Source of the DNA: Balaenoptera acutorostrata
Lineage: Eukaryota; Chordata; Mammalia; Artiodactyla; Balaenopteridae
Direction of reading: 5' to 3'
DNA length: 64,000 nucleotides
Assembly (NCBI RefSeq): GCF_949987535.1
Contig: NC_080082.1
Coordinates: 47,096,374 to 47,160,373, forward strand
Numbering within the stretch: the stretch's first letter is position 1; every line of letters begins with the position of its first letter. A program made the position numbers and the translations under genes. Under the pieces are notes generated by a model. It did not search any database, was not told the DNA's origin, and saw nothing but the letters and a program-made list of their open reading frames with translations. This document shows positions 47,763-60,239 of the stretch, piece by piece.

Positions 47763-47827
47763 TTTTCTTTTTTTTTTTTTTTAATTTTCCAATGAACACG
47801 ATTTGCACTATGTGATGTTTGCACTGA

Positions 47828-47870
47828 ATATATATGTATATATGTGTGTGTATATATATATATATATATA
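47828..47870. repeat. (TA)n/(TG)n compound microsatellite
   Basis: TATATATG units, then TGTGTG, then a clean (TA) tract. The frames reading YIYIY are artefacts. Confidence 0.9.
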
Positions 47871-49918
47871 AAACTAACATTACACTGTTTCTTGGTGCCA
47901 TTTCCGTGAATAATTCAACGTGAGAGGTACGCCTCGGAAAATCATCACAGGAAATCCACAGTGAGGAGCCAGAGCAAAGTTGGAGGGTCAGCTGTGCAAC
48001 TTCTTGTTATCCGTCCAGAAGCCACTGTAAATTCACTGCAAAAAGCAAGATCCTGGCTCCTGGGAGGAGAAGGTGGCTGGAAGCAAAGCAGGAGGACGTG
48101 GCTTTATTTAATTGAGAACTAAATATCTCTGGGATGGTTTTCTCTCTCCGAAGGAATGTAGCTTTGTTGTACAAGCATGTCCACGCCTCCCTGGTGGTCT
48201 GTTCCCTGATTAAGCCCAGCTTCCCTCTCTGCATTATAGGTTCCTCTTCCATGTTGCAGAGACACTACCTACAAAGCCAGTATTTGGATTTCCAACATCA
48301 TTCCCTACACCCTCGAGCCCATCATGCCTCCTTCTCCCCCTCAGTCAGGTACTCAGAGGCACCCACTCAGAGTCACAGACTCGCACGGTATTAAGATGGC
48401 AATATCATCTTATTGGCTATTAACACAAATGTGCCAATAAACATAGTGCATAAAAACATACATATTCCCTTGGAGTCCATAATTCCAAACTGCTATGGCA
48501 TAATGCAAAACACACTTCCCCAAAAGTAGTGCTTGATGTCACGATGTACAAATTGAATTTTAAATAAATTTCCTGAAATAACACCAGTGGTTCTAGCCAC
48601 ATGAGCTATACATATTTTCTAAAAATAAAACACAGAGTGCCCATGCCTGCCCCAACCTCAAAGGGATGGGACAGGTGGGCATGTATCTGCCCCTCCCATT
48701 GTTTGGGGGGGAGCTCACTACACATGCATTTGGGTGCAATTATTAAAGCAATCCAATGTATTCCCCTCAAGGGTTTCCCCTAATTATCAGGGATCATCAG
48801 CTTCCAAAAAGTCAGCTTGTCTTCACTTCACTCTCTATCAAAGAGAGAGATGCTAATTGCGTTATCGCCTTGCCAACACCCTCGGAAATGCTGTAGTGAT
48901 CACTAGCAGTCTACCACAGAGCCAGAGTTGGCCCAAATTCCGAACCAAACAGTGAAGTCATTCCCAATCCCACTGTATGCAAACACAAAAAATAAAGGAC
49001 AGCCACCATAGAAAAGGGGGCTCTGGGATGTTTAAAACCAGACCTGTCCTCATACAACTGGGGGTGGGCAACAGTCCCATAAAATATCCAGCTGGTTGGG
49101 CTCTGGGATCCAACACTCATGCACCCATGCCCAGGCACACACACAACAAAGCAGTGAAAAACTAGCAGTCCTCCAAGCCTTGTCATTCCCCACCCCCACC
49201 CCAAAAACCTGCCTCCCTGACCAAGATGGTAGTCCAAGGAAGGAAATCAAAGTGAAGCCAAGTTGTTTTGTTTGAAGATTGTCGACATGCCTCCTTTCTT
49301 AGATCAGTAAGTGATTGCAGTCTTTCACATGTTACCTGCAGCAGAGACCAAGACCAAAAATAGTTTGCTCTTGTTCACTCAACTTATTTCCTTAAATGCA
49401 CAAAGTGATAGTGTGGTGTTCCTAGGTGTACCTCCCATGACTCACCCAACCGGGTACCCGACTATCAAAATCCCCCAACTCTTCAAGTCCCAGCTCAAAC
49501 CCCAACTTGCCTATCATCTCAGCCCCATCAGAACAGACAAGATTAACTGTTGAACAGTCGATGACTTTATGCTGTAAAGAGTTCTTTCCTTTGACAGAGT
49601 CCTTGAGGAGAACTCACTGCTCAAGGAAAAAAAAAAAAAAATGGGCAAATGACCAAACAATTCCCAGGAGAAGAAATATACGTATGCAAATAGACAGATG
49701 AAAATTTATTCTACCTCAATATAGAAGAAATTCTGATTTTAAATAGTTTTATTTATCAAACAGGCAGCTTTGTATAGACCATCTCCTGTTTGGAAAGCGA
49801 GGCTGCCACTCTCCCATGTGGCTCACAGAACCAACCTTCCCTGGAGATAAATTTTTCAAAATAAAGAGGCCTCGCCATATAGGACTTCCTCTTCCAGGAG
49901 TTCACCATAAGGTAAAGC
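47871..49918. other. Unannotated non-coding stretch
   Basis: No exon or clear repeat. A tract of 15 A at 49627-49641 could be an old retroposon tail, but no element could be recognised beside it. Confidence 0.35.
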
Positions 49919-50335
49919 AGAGGTACACCCCATGATTAATGTTAAAGGATATTTGTCACAACTTCACTGGTAAGATCAAAAAATTAGAAACAACTCAATA
50001 TTTCCCAAGAAGGAAATGGCTAAATGATATGGTACATTCAAAAAATGCAACTTTGTGAATTCTTAAAATTAAAAAAATAAGTTTGTGAATGCCATTAAGG
50101 ACATGGAAAATGTGTACAGTATGTTAAGGGGAAAAAGGCAGGATGCAAAAACTATATGTATAGTAGAATTCCAATTTGGAAAAAATAATACTACTTTTAA
50201 ATGCCCATGGGCCTGTAAAGAAACGCATCAGAAAATTTATCAATGTTCATCTCTGGGTAGTGGGATTACAGGCAATTTTTATTTGCTTCTTGAAACTTCC
50301 CTGTATTTTCAAAGGTTCACAGATAAATTTGTGCT
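49919..50335 (+). mobile_element. Old L1/HAL1 3'-region remnant
   Basis: 'aaaattagaaacaactcaat', 'gaaatggctaaatgatatgg', 'tgtacagtatgttaagggga' and 'catctctgggtagtgggatt' follow the order of L1 3' sequence (…attggaaacaacccaaatg… …tggctaaataaattatggtac… …gcctctggggaggg…). Strongly diverged. Confidence 0.6.
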
Positions 50336-53300
50336 CCTCGTCGTCTATTCAGAAAGCAAAGTTTTGCTTGTGTTCTTTACATGCGACGGACCCCTCACAG
50401 CACTTGCTGTCGGAAAGACTTACAGCAAATTGCCTGTTGTTACTCCATTTCTATGGGAACTTGTTCTGGCTTCTCCCCAAGGCTGGGCTTCCCGCAGGAG
50501 AACTCAGTCCTCCTCTTCCCTTGCTCTTGACCCAAGGTCTATGGGCTCAGTTCCTTATTTTTGCCATTTGTCCCCAACCTGACCGCTTAGCTCGTACCAA
50601 CAAATCCCGGACAAGCTGCCATGCTTCCCTGGGGCAGGGACCCAGCACTCACACACAGCGTCCATAAGATAAGGGACAGCGTCAGCTGGACGGTCCTGCC
50701 TCTCCTGTGTGGTGTCCAGTGGAACACAGTGGTCTTGTCCACCCAGCGACAAAAGGAGGCAGCCATGGCCTTGATAGGCATCCTTTTGGTGTGTCACGCT
50801 CTCAGCCGCATTTAGCCATGAACCCATGGTTCAACCACATTTAACCATAAACCATGAACTCAGGGTTGGAACTCCCACTGGTAGGGCCTTGTCAGTGATC
50901 TGCTCACGAAAGGAGTGGGAATTGGAGGGAAATGAGTAGAGAAAGTGGACAGATGTAAGTAAGAGGTCCAAGAAACTCTCCTTGGTCCTGCTGGAAAATT
51001 GGCTACCGTGGACTTGGTTTGTGCACATGCTTAATTCCTAGGAGTTCCTTAATATGTACTTGTCATAAGACAGAGCGGGGATAATGCTGCCCCACTGTCC
51101 CATCAGTGAGCCTCTACCCTGGGGGCCTGGAAACAGCGCAGAATCTGCCGGTCCCTAGATCAGGGTCTCAACTCTTCTGAGGCCCTCATGGTCTGATCAT
51201 TTCAGCAAACCAATTGTGATTCTAGGGATCTAAGCAGAGATACAGCAATCTGTTTCATCACTAGAGTCGAACAGGCTATGTTGGACTTGGGGTCATTCTC
51301 TAATGCCGTGCCTTCCCAGCAGACTGGCAAAGGAATTGTGACTTTCTCCTAATTTTACCTTGCACAGCACACTGTCTTTAGATCCTACCCCCTGGGTGAG
51401 AATGGGCCGTAATGTTGTGTCCTAAATTATCCACTCTCCCCATCCTGCCTGGTCCCTGGAAAGACTCTCAGAGCCCTGGATACCATGCCCCTCTCCAAAG
51501 CCCTCCCTTCCCCCTCCTGTGTCCGGCTGTGCAAGACCAGTTGTCCTAGATGGCAACACAGCCCTGCACCAAATACCGCAGGGTCCTGCCGCCACAGCCA
51601 TCGTTGGCCTGGGATGGGAGGCCCCATTGTAGGAGGTTAAGAAGTGGATGACCTTTCCATTCTCTGATGTATGTGCTTGTTACATAATAAACACTCAGCA
51701 GCCGACGGCTCCTCCCCAGATGGCTGTTAAAATGGCAATTTCAGCCCCGGGAGCTCCCAGATGGGCACAGGTTCTGGCCAGGCTCTATCTCTGGCTGGTT
51801 TGGTCAGGCAAATCTATCACCCATTCTGGCCTTCAAGATGCCAAGGAGACTGATCCACACAGCTGAGTTCCACTCAATGGTCTCCTCCCGTCCTGAAGGA
51901 AGGAACACAGATGGCAGGTACAGGAGGACAACTCCATCCTCGCCATGGGGCCAAGCCTTCCTGCCAAAGAACTAGGAGATAACAGATCACCTCCGATGGT
52001 TGTGATAACTAATGGGAATGCCTCTCTCACCCAGCTTTCAGAGGAAGCTCACCCTGGGACAGGGTTATCGACACCCAAGGTGAGACAGGAACAGAATTTC
52101 ACACCATCCCAGCAGTTTCTGACATGATGCTACCATCTTTCAACTTTCTCCACCAGCAGGGTCAGGCTGTCCCCTGGCCTCCATTGCAGTTAGCCTGACA
52201 TGCTGGAAGCCTCAAAACAAATTAAATGAGGCAGGGAGGCCGTGCAGTGATCATTCCATTACGGCCCCTCTGCTCCATTTCCACGAGTGACTCACACAAT
52301 CACTTTTAGGAGGTGAGGCGTCTTGTTGAATCAACACTTAATCTCTGTGCAGTGTCATCACGGAGGAGGGGTGAGGGACAGCGGGGGCATTATCCCTGAT
52401 CCTTCTATTTGCTGAGACCCTTGCTGGAGACAGTCTTCTGGGGGTGGTGGGGGGGGTGTGTGGGTGATGAATCGTGGGGAACCTTGACCCTGTTTCAGGT
52501 AAGCTTCTGATTTACAGTTCATTGTGCTTTCTAACGAATAATTTTTATATAATAATTCCACCAGTGAGCACCAAACCTTCTTAGAAATGCAATTAAGGGA
52601 AAAATTAGCAATAAATTGTTTTCAGTACTTAACCCAGCTCCAAATTTATGGTTGCTGCAATTTATTGTTTCAGAAGCCTGAAAAATGGCAATGAATTTTG
52701 TCCCATTGCCTGTCATTCACCCTCAAAACTGAAATGTAAATAAGGAACCGTTCACTGCCTTGGGTGTTCCTGCTCATTACAAACCTCAAAACCTTAAGTC
52801 CCTCTGGCCAGTTCCCACTGACAGCTCCCAAACCTTAGAAGCAGAGGGAAACGCTCCTCATCTGCAGGCGGGCGGCTCCTTTCCTTCTGCCGCTGCAGCT
52901 ACACGCAGCCCCACGAGCTGCCCCCACGCAGGATATGCCACACGGAGTGAGTATAAATGAGAAAACACTAAGTTAGCTCTTGACGGCCAACGCTGGATGT
53001 ATCCGTCTGCCCTATAAATAAGCACTGATCACCTCCATTTTATTGAACTCATTTTCCAGGCAAGCAAAACCCACAAGATTCTTCTGCACATTTTCTCTTT
53101 ACACCCTCTAGGACGGCTGCTAGTGTCAACTCCGACAGATTTACAGCCCATTCATTCATGGGAACAAAAACCCTGCCATGGCTGGTCATGGGACATGGAA
53201 TAGCAGTTAGTTCAAAAGATAACAGCTGCAATACCTCACCTCTCCATTCAGCACTACAGAGCCAGCACTACTTTGGAGGTAATAAATGCTTCTGGTTGTG

Positions 53301-53829
53301 CGTTTGAGTCGTAATCCAGAAATCACTATGGAGGACCTCCCCCCCACCGGCCCCTCCTCCAGGGGAACCATGTGCCCCCCACCCTACCCCAGCCTTGACT
53401 CCAGTCCCCCTCTGCCTGACAAGAGGCTGACAGGGGACTGAAGGCAGCCCCTCGTGGTACCAAAGAGAACACCCGGCCACCCCTTTCCAGTCTGTTCATC
53501 ATGGACTGTGTCTGTTCTGTGCAATTCGTGCAACTATGCAAAGCTGAGAAGCCTGACTTCCACTGGCGAGTGGCAATGCAGGCACGTGCATTTATTCCCG
53601 TCTGCCAGGTGCCCGCAGCTGGCCCCAGCTTGGGCACGCATTTCCTCCTTACGTCCTCTCTCAGGCAGTCAGTAAGCCTGACTAAGGGCCTCCCCACTTT
53701 CTTAACAGACCCATAGCAGCCAAATGTGCTCTGGAGTGCAGCTGGTGAGCCTGATGGAGAATCAAAGGCAGGTTGGCTCTGACCTTGCAAACTGGTCAGA
53801 AACATCAGAGCTGGGGTGTGAGCCCCATC
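50336..53829. other. Unannotated non-coding stretch
   Basis: About 3.5 kb with no recognised exon or repeat. A G-rich patch is found at 52440-52465. Confidence 0.35.
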
Positions 53830-54060
53830 CCCACGACAGGAGGAAGCTGGTCTGACTAGTTCATGTCCATCCCCAGAGCCTGGAATGAGTCAGGTACAAA
53901 GTAAACAGTTTTGGACAAAGAAGCAGCACTGTGGTTAAGCGTTCTGCCCCATTCTGAAGTCAGCTTCAACCCCTTCCGAGTCTCAGTTAATTTATCTTTA
54001 AAAATGGGGGTATTAACTATACCTAACTCAGAGCATTGTTGTTAGAACTAAGCAATAGAT
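53830..54060 (+). mobile_element. L2-like then MIR remnants
   Basis: 53830-53915 holds an L2-like 3' phrase (ccatccccagagcctggaat, caggtacaaagtaaacag). 53916-54060 is plus-strand MIR: 'gcagcactgtggttaagcgt', 'gagtctcagttaatttatct', 'taaaaatgggggtattaact', 'acctaactcagagcattgtt'. Confidence 0.65.
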
Positions 54061-54175
54061 ATAAATATAATATAAATAACATAATTTATAATATATAATA
54101 TAATATAAATGATATATATTATATAATAAATTATCATAAATGTGTTATATACATAGATATGTATATAAAAGCATA
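54058..54175. repeat. AT-rich low-complexity tract
   Basis: About 118 bases almost wholly A/T with irregular ATAATATA units, immediately after the MIR end. It may have grown from the MIR tail. Confidence 0.85.
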
Positions 54176-56468
54176 TCAAAGTATTAACCAAAGAGTGTGT
54201 ATTATCAAATAAGCTTAGTTTAGCTGGAGAAACAAAAGATTCACACAAGAAAATCTAAGAAAGATAAACAGAAGACAGAAGATCCTTGAGGACAAGATGA
54301 TGCTTCAAGGTACATGCCTCCAGTTTTTGAAACCTCCAGCAGGACACAGACACCTGCCTCCACCCCATCAGTGCTCTGTGGCCTGTTTTCTTTAGAGATG
54401 TGTTATTTGTTCCTGTTATTCTAGCATTCTGACAATTAAACACCACAGAAGAAGGCTGATAAGGCAGGAACCTAAGAGTCTTCCCTCAAGGGCCCGCCCA
54501 CCCTGGCCTGTGAGTCACCCTCCTTGGGGTCCAAGTGAGAGGAGGGGCGTGAAGAGCGAGTGGGTCCAGGGCAAGTCACTGAGATGGAAGTTGAGAGCCC
54601 CCAGGCTATAGAAAGTGCCAGAGAGAGAAACCAAGGTTAATCTCTGAATGAAAACGCAAAATTCAGAGGGCAGGGGAGCTTGTGAAATGCATAGAAAATG
54701 ACACGGGGCATCAGTTGCTGTAAGTACGTTCTTTGCTAATCAATCCACTTTTATTGTGATGCCTCCAGCTCAGCTCTCAGGAAAGCAGCTTCAGCAGCAG
54801 TATAAAATGTTTCCAGTTTAATAATCCCTGCTAATTGAAAGCAGCTCAGAAACAGGGGTAAGCTGGGAGGTGGTGGCAGTGGTTGGGGACACTCCAGCAT
54901 GGTTGATGGCAACAGAGCTGTTCCTACAGGGAACAAAATAACCTTTGATGCTGGAGGGGAAACCTGCTTCCCTAGCCCTAAACGACTAATTCCTACAACT
55001 GTCTGCTTTGGCGCTGGATCCTTTTCTTCCTCTGTTTCAATTGTGGAACGTTATGGGTACAGAACTGTCGTGAAACTTGTTTTTATCTATGGAAAATTAA
55101 CCACCCCCTGCTGCAAAAACTGGATTTCTTTTCTTCAACAGAGAATTAGATTCATTTTTATAATTGTTCTTTCCTTTCAAATCACCTAATATGACAAATG
55201 CTGGGCGACGTTATAGTTCATCTGCTAAAGAGTGCCTTTATGAGTTGAGGCGTCAGTGCTTTAATGGAGAAATTGCCTGATTTAAGTAAATCATGTCACC
55301 TTCACCCTTGCAATCATATTTGTTGCATACATCTGCTGACCTAACTGCAGAGCAAAAACAAAAACACATTTACATTTCCCAGCTGAGATATTTGGTTCAC
55401 ATGATGTACAAATAGGTCATAATGGAAAGTAATTTTAGCACACGGCAAAAGTACGGTTTAAGAATAATTTTGACAGTTTTTACACATACATAATTATTCA
55501 GTATTGTAATTTAAACAGGTAAAAGACAGATTTTTAGCACAAAAATCCTCCGATTCCTCAGCCCGCGTCTCTTTGACTTCCAAGGCAGAGAGCTACACTT
55601 GGGGATGTAGATACAGCAGAGGGACGTCATCTGTTTGATGTGTCAAGAATCAGCTGGGTCCGTCCCTCTTCCCTTGGGTACACACAAATCGATCCTAGAA
55701 TGTGGATTCTGGTACCCAGATCTTGATGCCTCCTCCTGCTCTCCGTGACACCAGTTCTTCCCTTCATACAGTAGGGAATCAAAACACGTTTGTTCAGTGA
55801 ATGAATAAGAGTATCCAAAATTTGGGAAAAGATCTTTTAAAAAATCAACCAATACACAAGTGTAAATGTGAATGTGCATTTCTCTAATGAAGGCAATTAA
55901 CAAATATTACAGGAAGCAGATACTCCCATCACAGAGAACTCAGACCTTGGTCCTCCTTAAACCTGATTCTACTCAGCAAACATTTATTCAGCCAGTTTTG
56001 TGGGTGCGGGTAGGGAGAGGGGGTTCCCCTCATTTTCCCCCTGCTCCTTCTCAACCCCATGGAGGTCTCTGAGTAGTAAAAACATAATCACATCCCTTGC
56101 TTTTCTTCGAAGCCAATCAAGCTTTTCAAGTGTGCTTCTTGTTAACTGTCAGAAATCTAAAAGAGGCTGGAGGTCTTACCCAGCAGCAAGTCCCTTTAGT
56201 AACAAAATTTAAATGCTACATGTTAACTTAATTGGTAAAACTTTATGTATTGCCTAAATAAACTATATCTTTATATTTAGCTGAATTTTGCCATATACTA
56301 GCAGTCAATCTACAAGACACCATAAAATTACGAGGCATTACAACTGTTATGCTACTCTAAACAAGGAGACCTTAAATTTATAGTCAGTGCCTCTAAAATA
56401 GTATACATACTTCATCCTCAAAATTCCATCTACCACCACCACTACCCAAGATGATTTGGGGGGTTTCA
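54176..56468. other. Unannotated AT-rich non-coding stretch
   Basis: No exon or repeat recognised. Like 1-4850 it is AT-rich and repeat-poor, so it is a second candidate for conserved non-coding DNA. Confidence 0.35.
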
Positions 56469-56483
56469 GTGTGTATTTTTCTT

Positions 56484-56862
56484 TTTTATTTAAAGGATCC
56501 CCAGGGGGGATCCCCTTCTTTTTTTATCAATTTATTTATTTTATTTATTATTTTTGGCTGTGTTGGGTCTTCATTGCTGCGTGTGGGCTTTCTCTAGTTG
56601 CAGCGAGTGGGGCTACTCTTCGTTGGGGTGCGCGGGCTTCTCATCGTGGTGGCGTCTCTTGTTGCGGAGCACGGGCTCTAGGCGTGCAGGCTTCAGTAGT
56701 TGCAGAATGCGGACTTCAGTAGTTGTGGCATGTGGGCTCAGTAGTTGTGGCTCGCGGGCTTAGTTGATCCGCGGCATGTGGGATCTTCCCGGACGAGGGC
56801 TCAAACCCGTGTCCCCTGTATTGGCAGGCGGATTCTTAACCACTGCGCCACCAGGGAAGCCC
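56484..56862 (-). mobile_element. CHR-type SINE with extra 3' sequence
   Basis: The minus-strand element starts at 56862 (GGGCTTCCCTGGTGGCGC) and ends its body in an AT-rich tail near 56520. The perfect 15-bp target-site duplication GTGTGTATTTTTCTT is at 56469-56483 and 56863-56877, so the inserted unit also includes about 35 bases beyond the tail (56484-56518). These carry a hairpin: GGATCCCC, 3-base gap, GGGGATCC. That extra piece is not SINE consensus and is best explained as transduced 3' flank. Confidence 0.9.
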
Positions 56863-56877
56863 GTGTGTATTTTTCTT

Positions 56878-57889
56878 ATAATTTCAAAACATTTGGGATA
56901 TTTACATTTTTTCCTCAATCAAGGACTAGGCTTAGAGAAGTAGATTTCTTTCCTGGCAAAACAGGTTTATTTCTCAGGAAAATGGTGCTGGCACCACATC
57001 ATCTGTTCTCGACTTACAATCATGGTAAGAGGTGGGCTGGCTAGGCCAAAATCAGAGACCCCCTAAAACTGGACACACTTTGGTGTTCAAGGTAGAGTCC
57101 GTGAAACAGAGAAGCAGTGCCCGGTCCCAGCTCCCAGCCAGACCTCCGAGCCCCAAGCCATCCCTGGGAAGCCCTCCATTCCATTCAGGCCAGAAAGAAG
57201 ATGCTCTAGAAAGTGGTTCACCAATCACGGTGGCAGGGTTAAAAAGAAGAGCATCCATTTCCATAATGAGAAACTGTGTGTGTCCATACACACACCCTGG
57301 GATTCTGGTGGCCAGGAGGCCCTTCACAGATCATCACAGTCTCTGGAAGAACATATTGCACGTGACATGGGCATATCGTGAGACACATGCTTGTTTAATC
57401 TTCTGGTTCCAGAGTTTTAAAGAGTTCTCTAAATTCACCCTGAAGATGCAACATAAAAGAGAAGCAGGACAACTTAAGCAAGAAAATAAATAATAGTAAC
57501 ATAATGTAACCCTTAGAATAAAACATATATCCATAAATCCATACTGATATCTGTAAATAACTGCATAAATAAGTAAATGGGGAAAGCGGACAGCTTTTCC
57601 TTACTACAGAATTTTCATTCACAAGTATAGATGGAATAATGGAAATAGAAAGTCACCATTAAGCAAACATCATGGTAATAATTTTTTTTCACTTAAAAAC
57701 ACACTTTATTTCATACCAAGTGGGTATCACATTTATGAATTTTGTTGTTACAAGTGTTTATATACTCTTCTCTAAAAGCGTTACTAAAGAGCTTTAACAT
57801 CCATTCCCTGAAATAACTTTCTACTCAATGTATCCTATAAGTACCCCACTCATAAACATCTTTAATACAGGTGCTTTTATTTTGGGGTT
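56878..57889. other. Unannotated non-coding stretch
   Basis: No exon or clear repeat. GC-moderate until about 57350, AT-rich afterwards. Confidence 0.35.
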
Positions 57890-59935
57890 GTTGTTATTTT
57901 TTATTATTGAATAAATTTGACGTGTAATATTGTGTAAATTTAAAGTGTATAGGGTGTTACTTTGATACGTTTATACACTGTAATATGACTGCCGTTGTAG
58001 CGGTATTTATCACATTATGTAATTATAGTACAATATTATTATCTATATTCATTATACTGTGCATTAGATCTCTGTGGCTTATTTACTACTCATCACAAAT
58101 TTGTACCCTTAAACACTACCAATTCTTTCCCCTCATCCCCCACCCCCTGATAACCACCATTTTACTCTCAGTTTTTTATAGGTTTGGGGTTTTTTAGATT
58201 CCACATATAAGTAATATCATATAGCACTTTTCTTTCTCTGTCTGACTTATTTCACTTTGCATAATATGCTCAAGGTCCATCCATGTTTTTGCAAATGGCA
58301 TGATATTCTCCTTTCTCGTGGATGAATAATATTCCATTATATATACGTGTGTGTGTATATATATATATATGTACACATATCACATCTTCTTTATCCATTC
58401 CTCTGTTGATGGGTATTTGGGTTGTTTCCATATCTTTGCTATTGTAAATAATACTGCAATAAACATGGGAGTGCATATATCTCATCAAAATCTTGTTTTC
58501 ATTTCCTTAGGGTATCTACCCAGAAATGAAATTGCTGTATCAAATGGTAGATCTATTTTTAATTTTATGAGGAACCTCCATATTGTTTTCCATGGTCATT
58601 AGACCAATTTATATTCATACCAACTGTGTATAAGCATTCCCTTTCACCACATCCTTGCCGACACCTGGTGTCTCTTGTCTTCTTGATAGTAGCTGTTCTA
58701 ACAGGTGTGAGGTGATAGCTCACTGTGGTTTTGATTTGCATTTACCTGATGATTAGTGATGTTGGGCATCTTTTTATAGGCCTATTGGTCATTTTGATGG
58801 CCTCTTTGGAAAAACGTCTATTTAGTTCTGCCCATTTTTAATTTGATTTTTTTTTGTTAAGTTGTCTGAGTTCTTTTTATATTTTGGATATTAACCCCTT
58901 ATCCAATATATGGCTTGCAAAAATTTTCTCCCATTCTCGGACTTCCCTGGTTGCACAGTGGTTAAGAATCCGCCTGCCAATGCAGGGGACACGGGTTCAA
59001 TCCCTGATCCAGGAAGATCCCACATGCTGCGGAGCAACTAAGCCCGTGCGCCAAAACTACTGAGCCTGCGCTCTAGAGTCCATGAGCCACAACTACTGAG
59101 CTCACATGCTACAACTACTGAAGCCCACGTGCCTAGAGCCTGTGCTCCACAACAAGAGAAGCCACCGCAATGAGAAGCCCATGCACCACAACGAAGAGTA
59201 GCCCCCGCTCGCCGCAACTAGAAAAAGCCTGCACACAGCAACAAAGACCCAATGCAGCCAAAAATAAAAAATTTTTTTAAATAAAATAAATTTTATTTTA
59301 AATTTCTCCCATTCTGTAGGCTGTCTTTTCATTCTATTACTTGTTTTTTTTTTCCTGTGAAGAAGATTTGAGTTTAATGTAGTCCCATTTGTTGATTTTT
59401 GCTTTTATTGTTTATGCTTTTGGTGTTATGCCCAAAAAAATCATTGCCAAGACCAATTTTAATGAACTTCTTCCCTACATTTTCTTCTTGGAATTTTATA
59501 GTATCAAATCTTGTGTTTAAGTGTTTATCCATTTCGAGTTAATTTTGGGGAGTGGTGTGAGATAAAGGTCCAATTTCATTGTTCTGAATGTGAATATCCA
59601 GCTTTCCTAATACCATTTGTTGAAGAAACCGTCCTTTCCTCATTGGGTATTCTTGGCTCCCTTGCCAAATATTAGTTGACCCTATATGCCAAAATTTTAT
59701 TATGGGCTCTCTATTCTGTCCCATTGGTTTATCTGTCTATTTTTGTGCCAGTACCATACTGTTTTTATTACTGTGGCTTTGTAGTATAATTTGAAATCAG
59801 GAAGCATGATACCTCCAGCTTTGTTCTTTTTTCTCAAGATTGCTTTGGCTATTTGAGGTCTTTTGTGGTTCCACACAAATTTTAGGATTGTTTCTTCTAT
59901 TTCTGTGAAGAATGCCTTTGGAATTTTGATCCACA
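57890..59935 (-). mobile_element. L1 LINE: 3' UTR and ORF2 3' half, split by a SINE
   Basis: The 3' UTR lies at about 57890-58200 and the ORF2 C-terminal region runs upward from there. Typical antisense L1 phrases are 'tggatgaataatattccatt', 'ttgatgggtatttgggttg', 'ccatttgttgaagaaaccgt' and 'tttatctgtctatttttgtg'. Minus-strand pieces such as 58270-58488 and 59539-59724 read like ORF2 but are broken by stops and frameshifts. ORF2 encodes the endonuclease/reverse transcriptase; this copy lacks its 5' part and is dead. A CHR SINE interrupts it at 58938-59302. Confidence 0.9.
58938..59302 (+). mobile_element. CHR-type tRNA-derived SINE (long form) nested in L1
   Basis: It starts CGGACTTCCCTGGTTGC, and its B-box region reads GGTTCAATCCC. 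It carries the longest central region of the copies here, including 'gagccacaactactgagctc' and 'cacatgctacaactactgaa'. The target-site duplication TTTCTCCCATTCT is at 58925-58937 and 59303-59315, within L1 sequence. It therefore postdates the L1. Confidence 0.93.
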
Positions 59936-60239
59936 GTAATAATTGTTGCAGGTAAGAATTGGCAATGGATGGTAAAATTAGCAGGCAAAAGTATGGTAAG
60001 AAACAGAAAAGCCCTGCAAGAATTAATTACAAAAGGGAAAGCTGCAATTTTATAGCAGAGAACCTGGTAGAGAGCACCTTAACCAAGCAATCAAACTTAA
60101 CATCACTTGTAATATGATAGGCATCCTTTATTGCCTGATATAATACCATGAGATACTAAAATACAAATCTTTTTCCTTTAAAAAATTCTATTACTTATAA
60201 GATGTAATAGGTGTACTACAAGTACATGAGTAACAACAT
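59936..60239. other. Unidentified AT-rich segment between L1 and the hAT relic
   Basis: AT-rich with repeat-like texture ('gagcaccttaaccaagcaat', 'caaacttaacatcacttgta'). I could not assign a family. It may be the 3' flank of the hAT relic or another old element. Confidence 0.3.

Noticed and set aside
47763..47782. T tract as the tail of a minus-strand retroposon
   Set aside because: No SINE or L1 body follows and no target-site duplication was seen.
50805..50865. Repeated 'catttaaccat'/'aaccatg' phrases
   Set aside because: Short and imperfect; within what chance allows.
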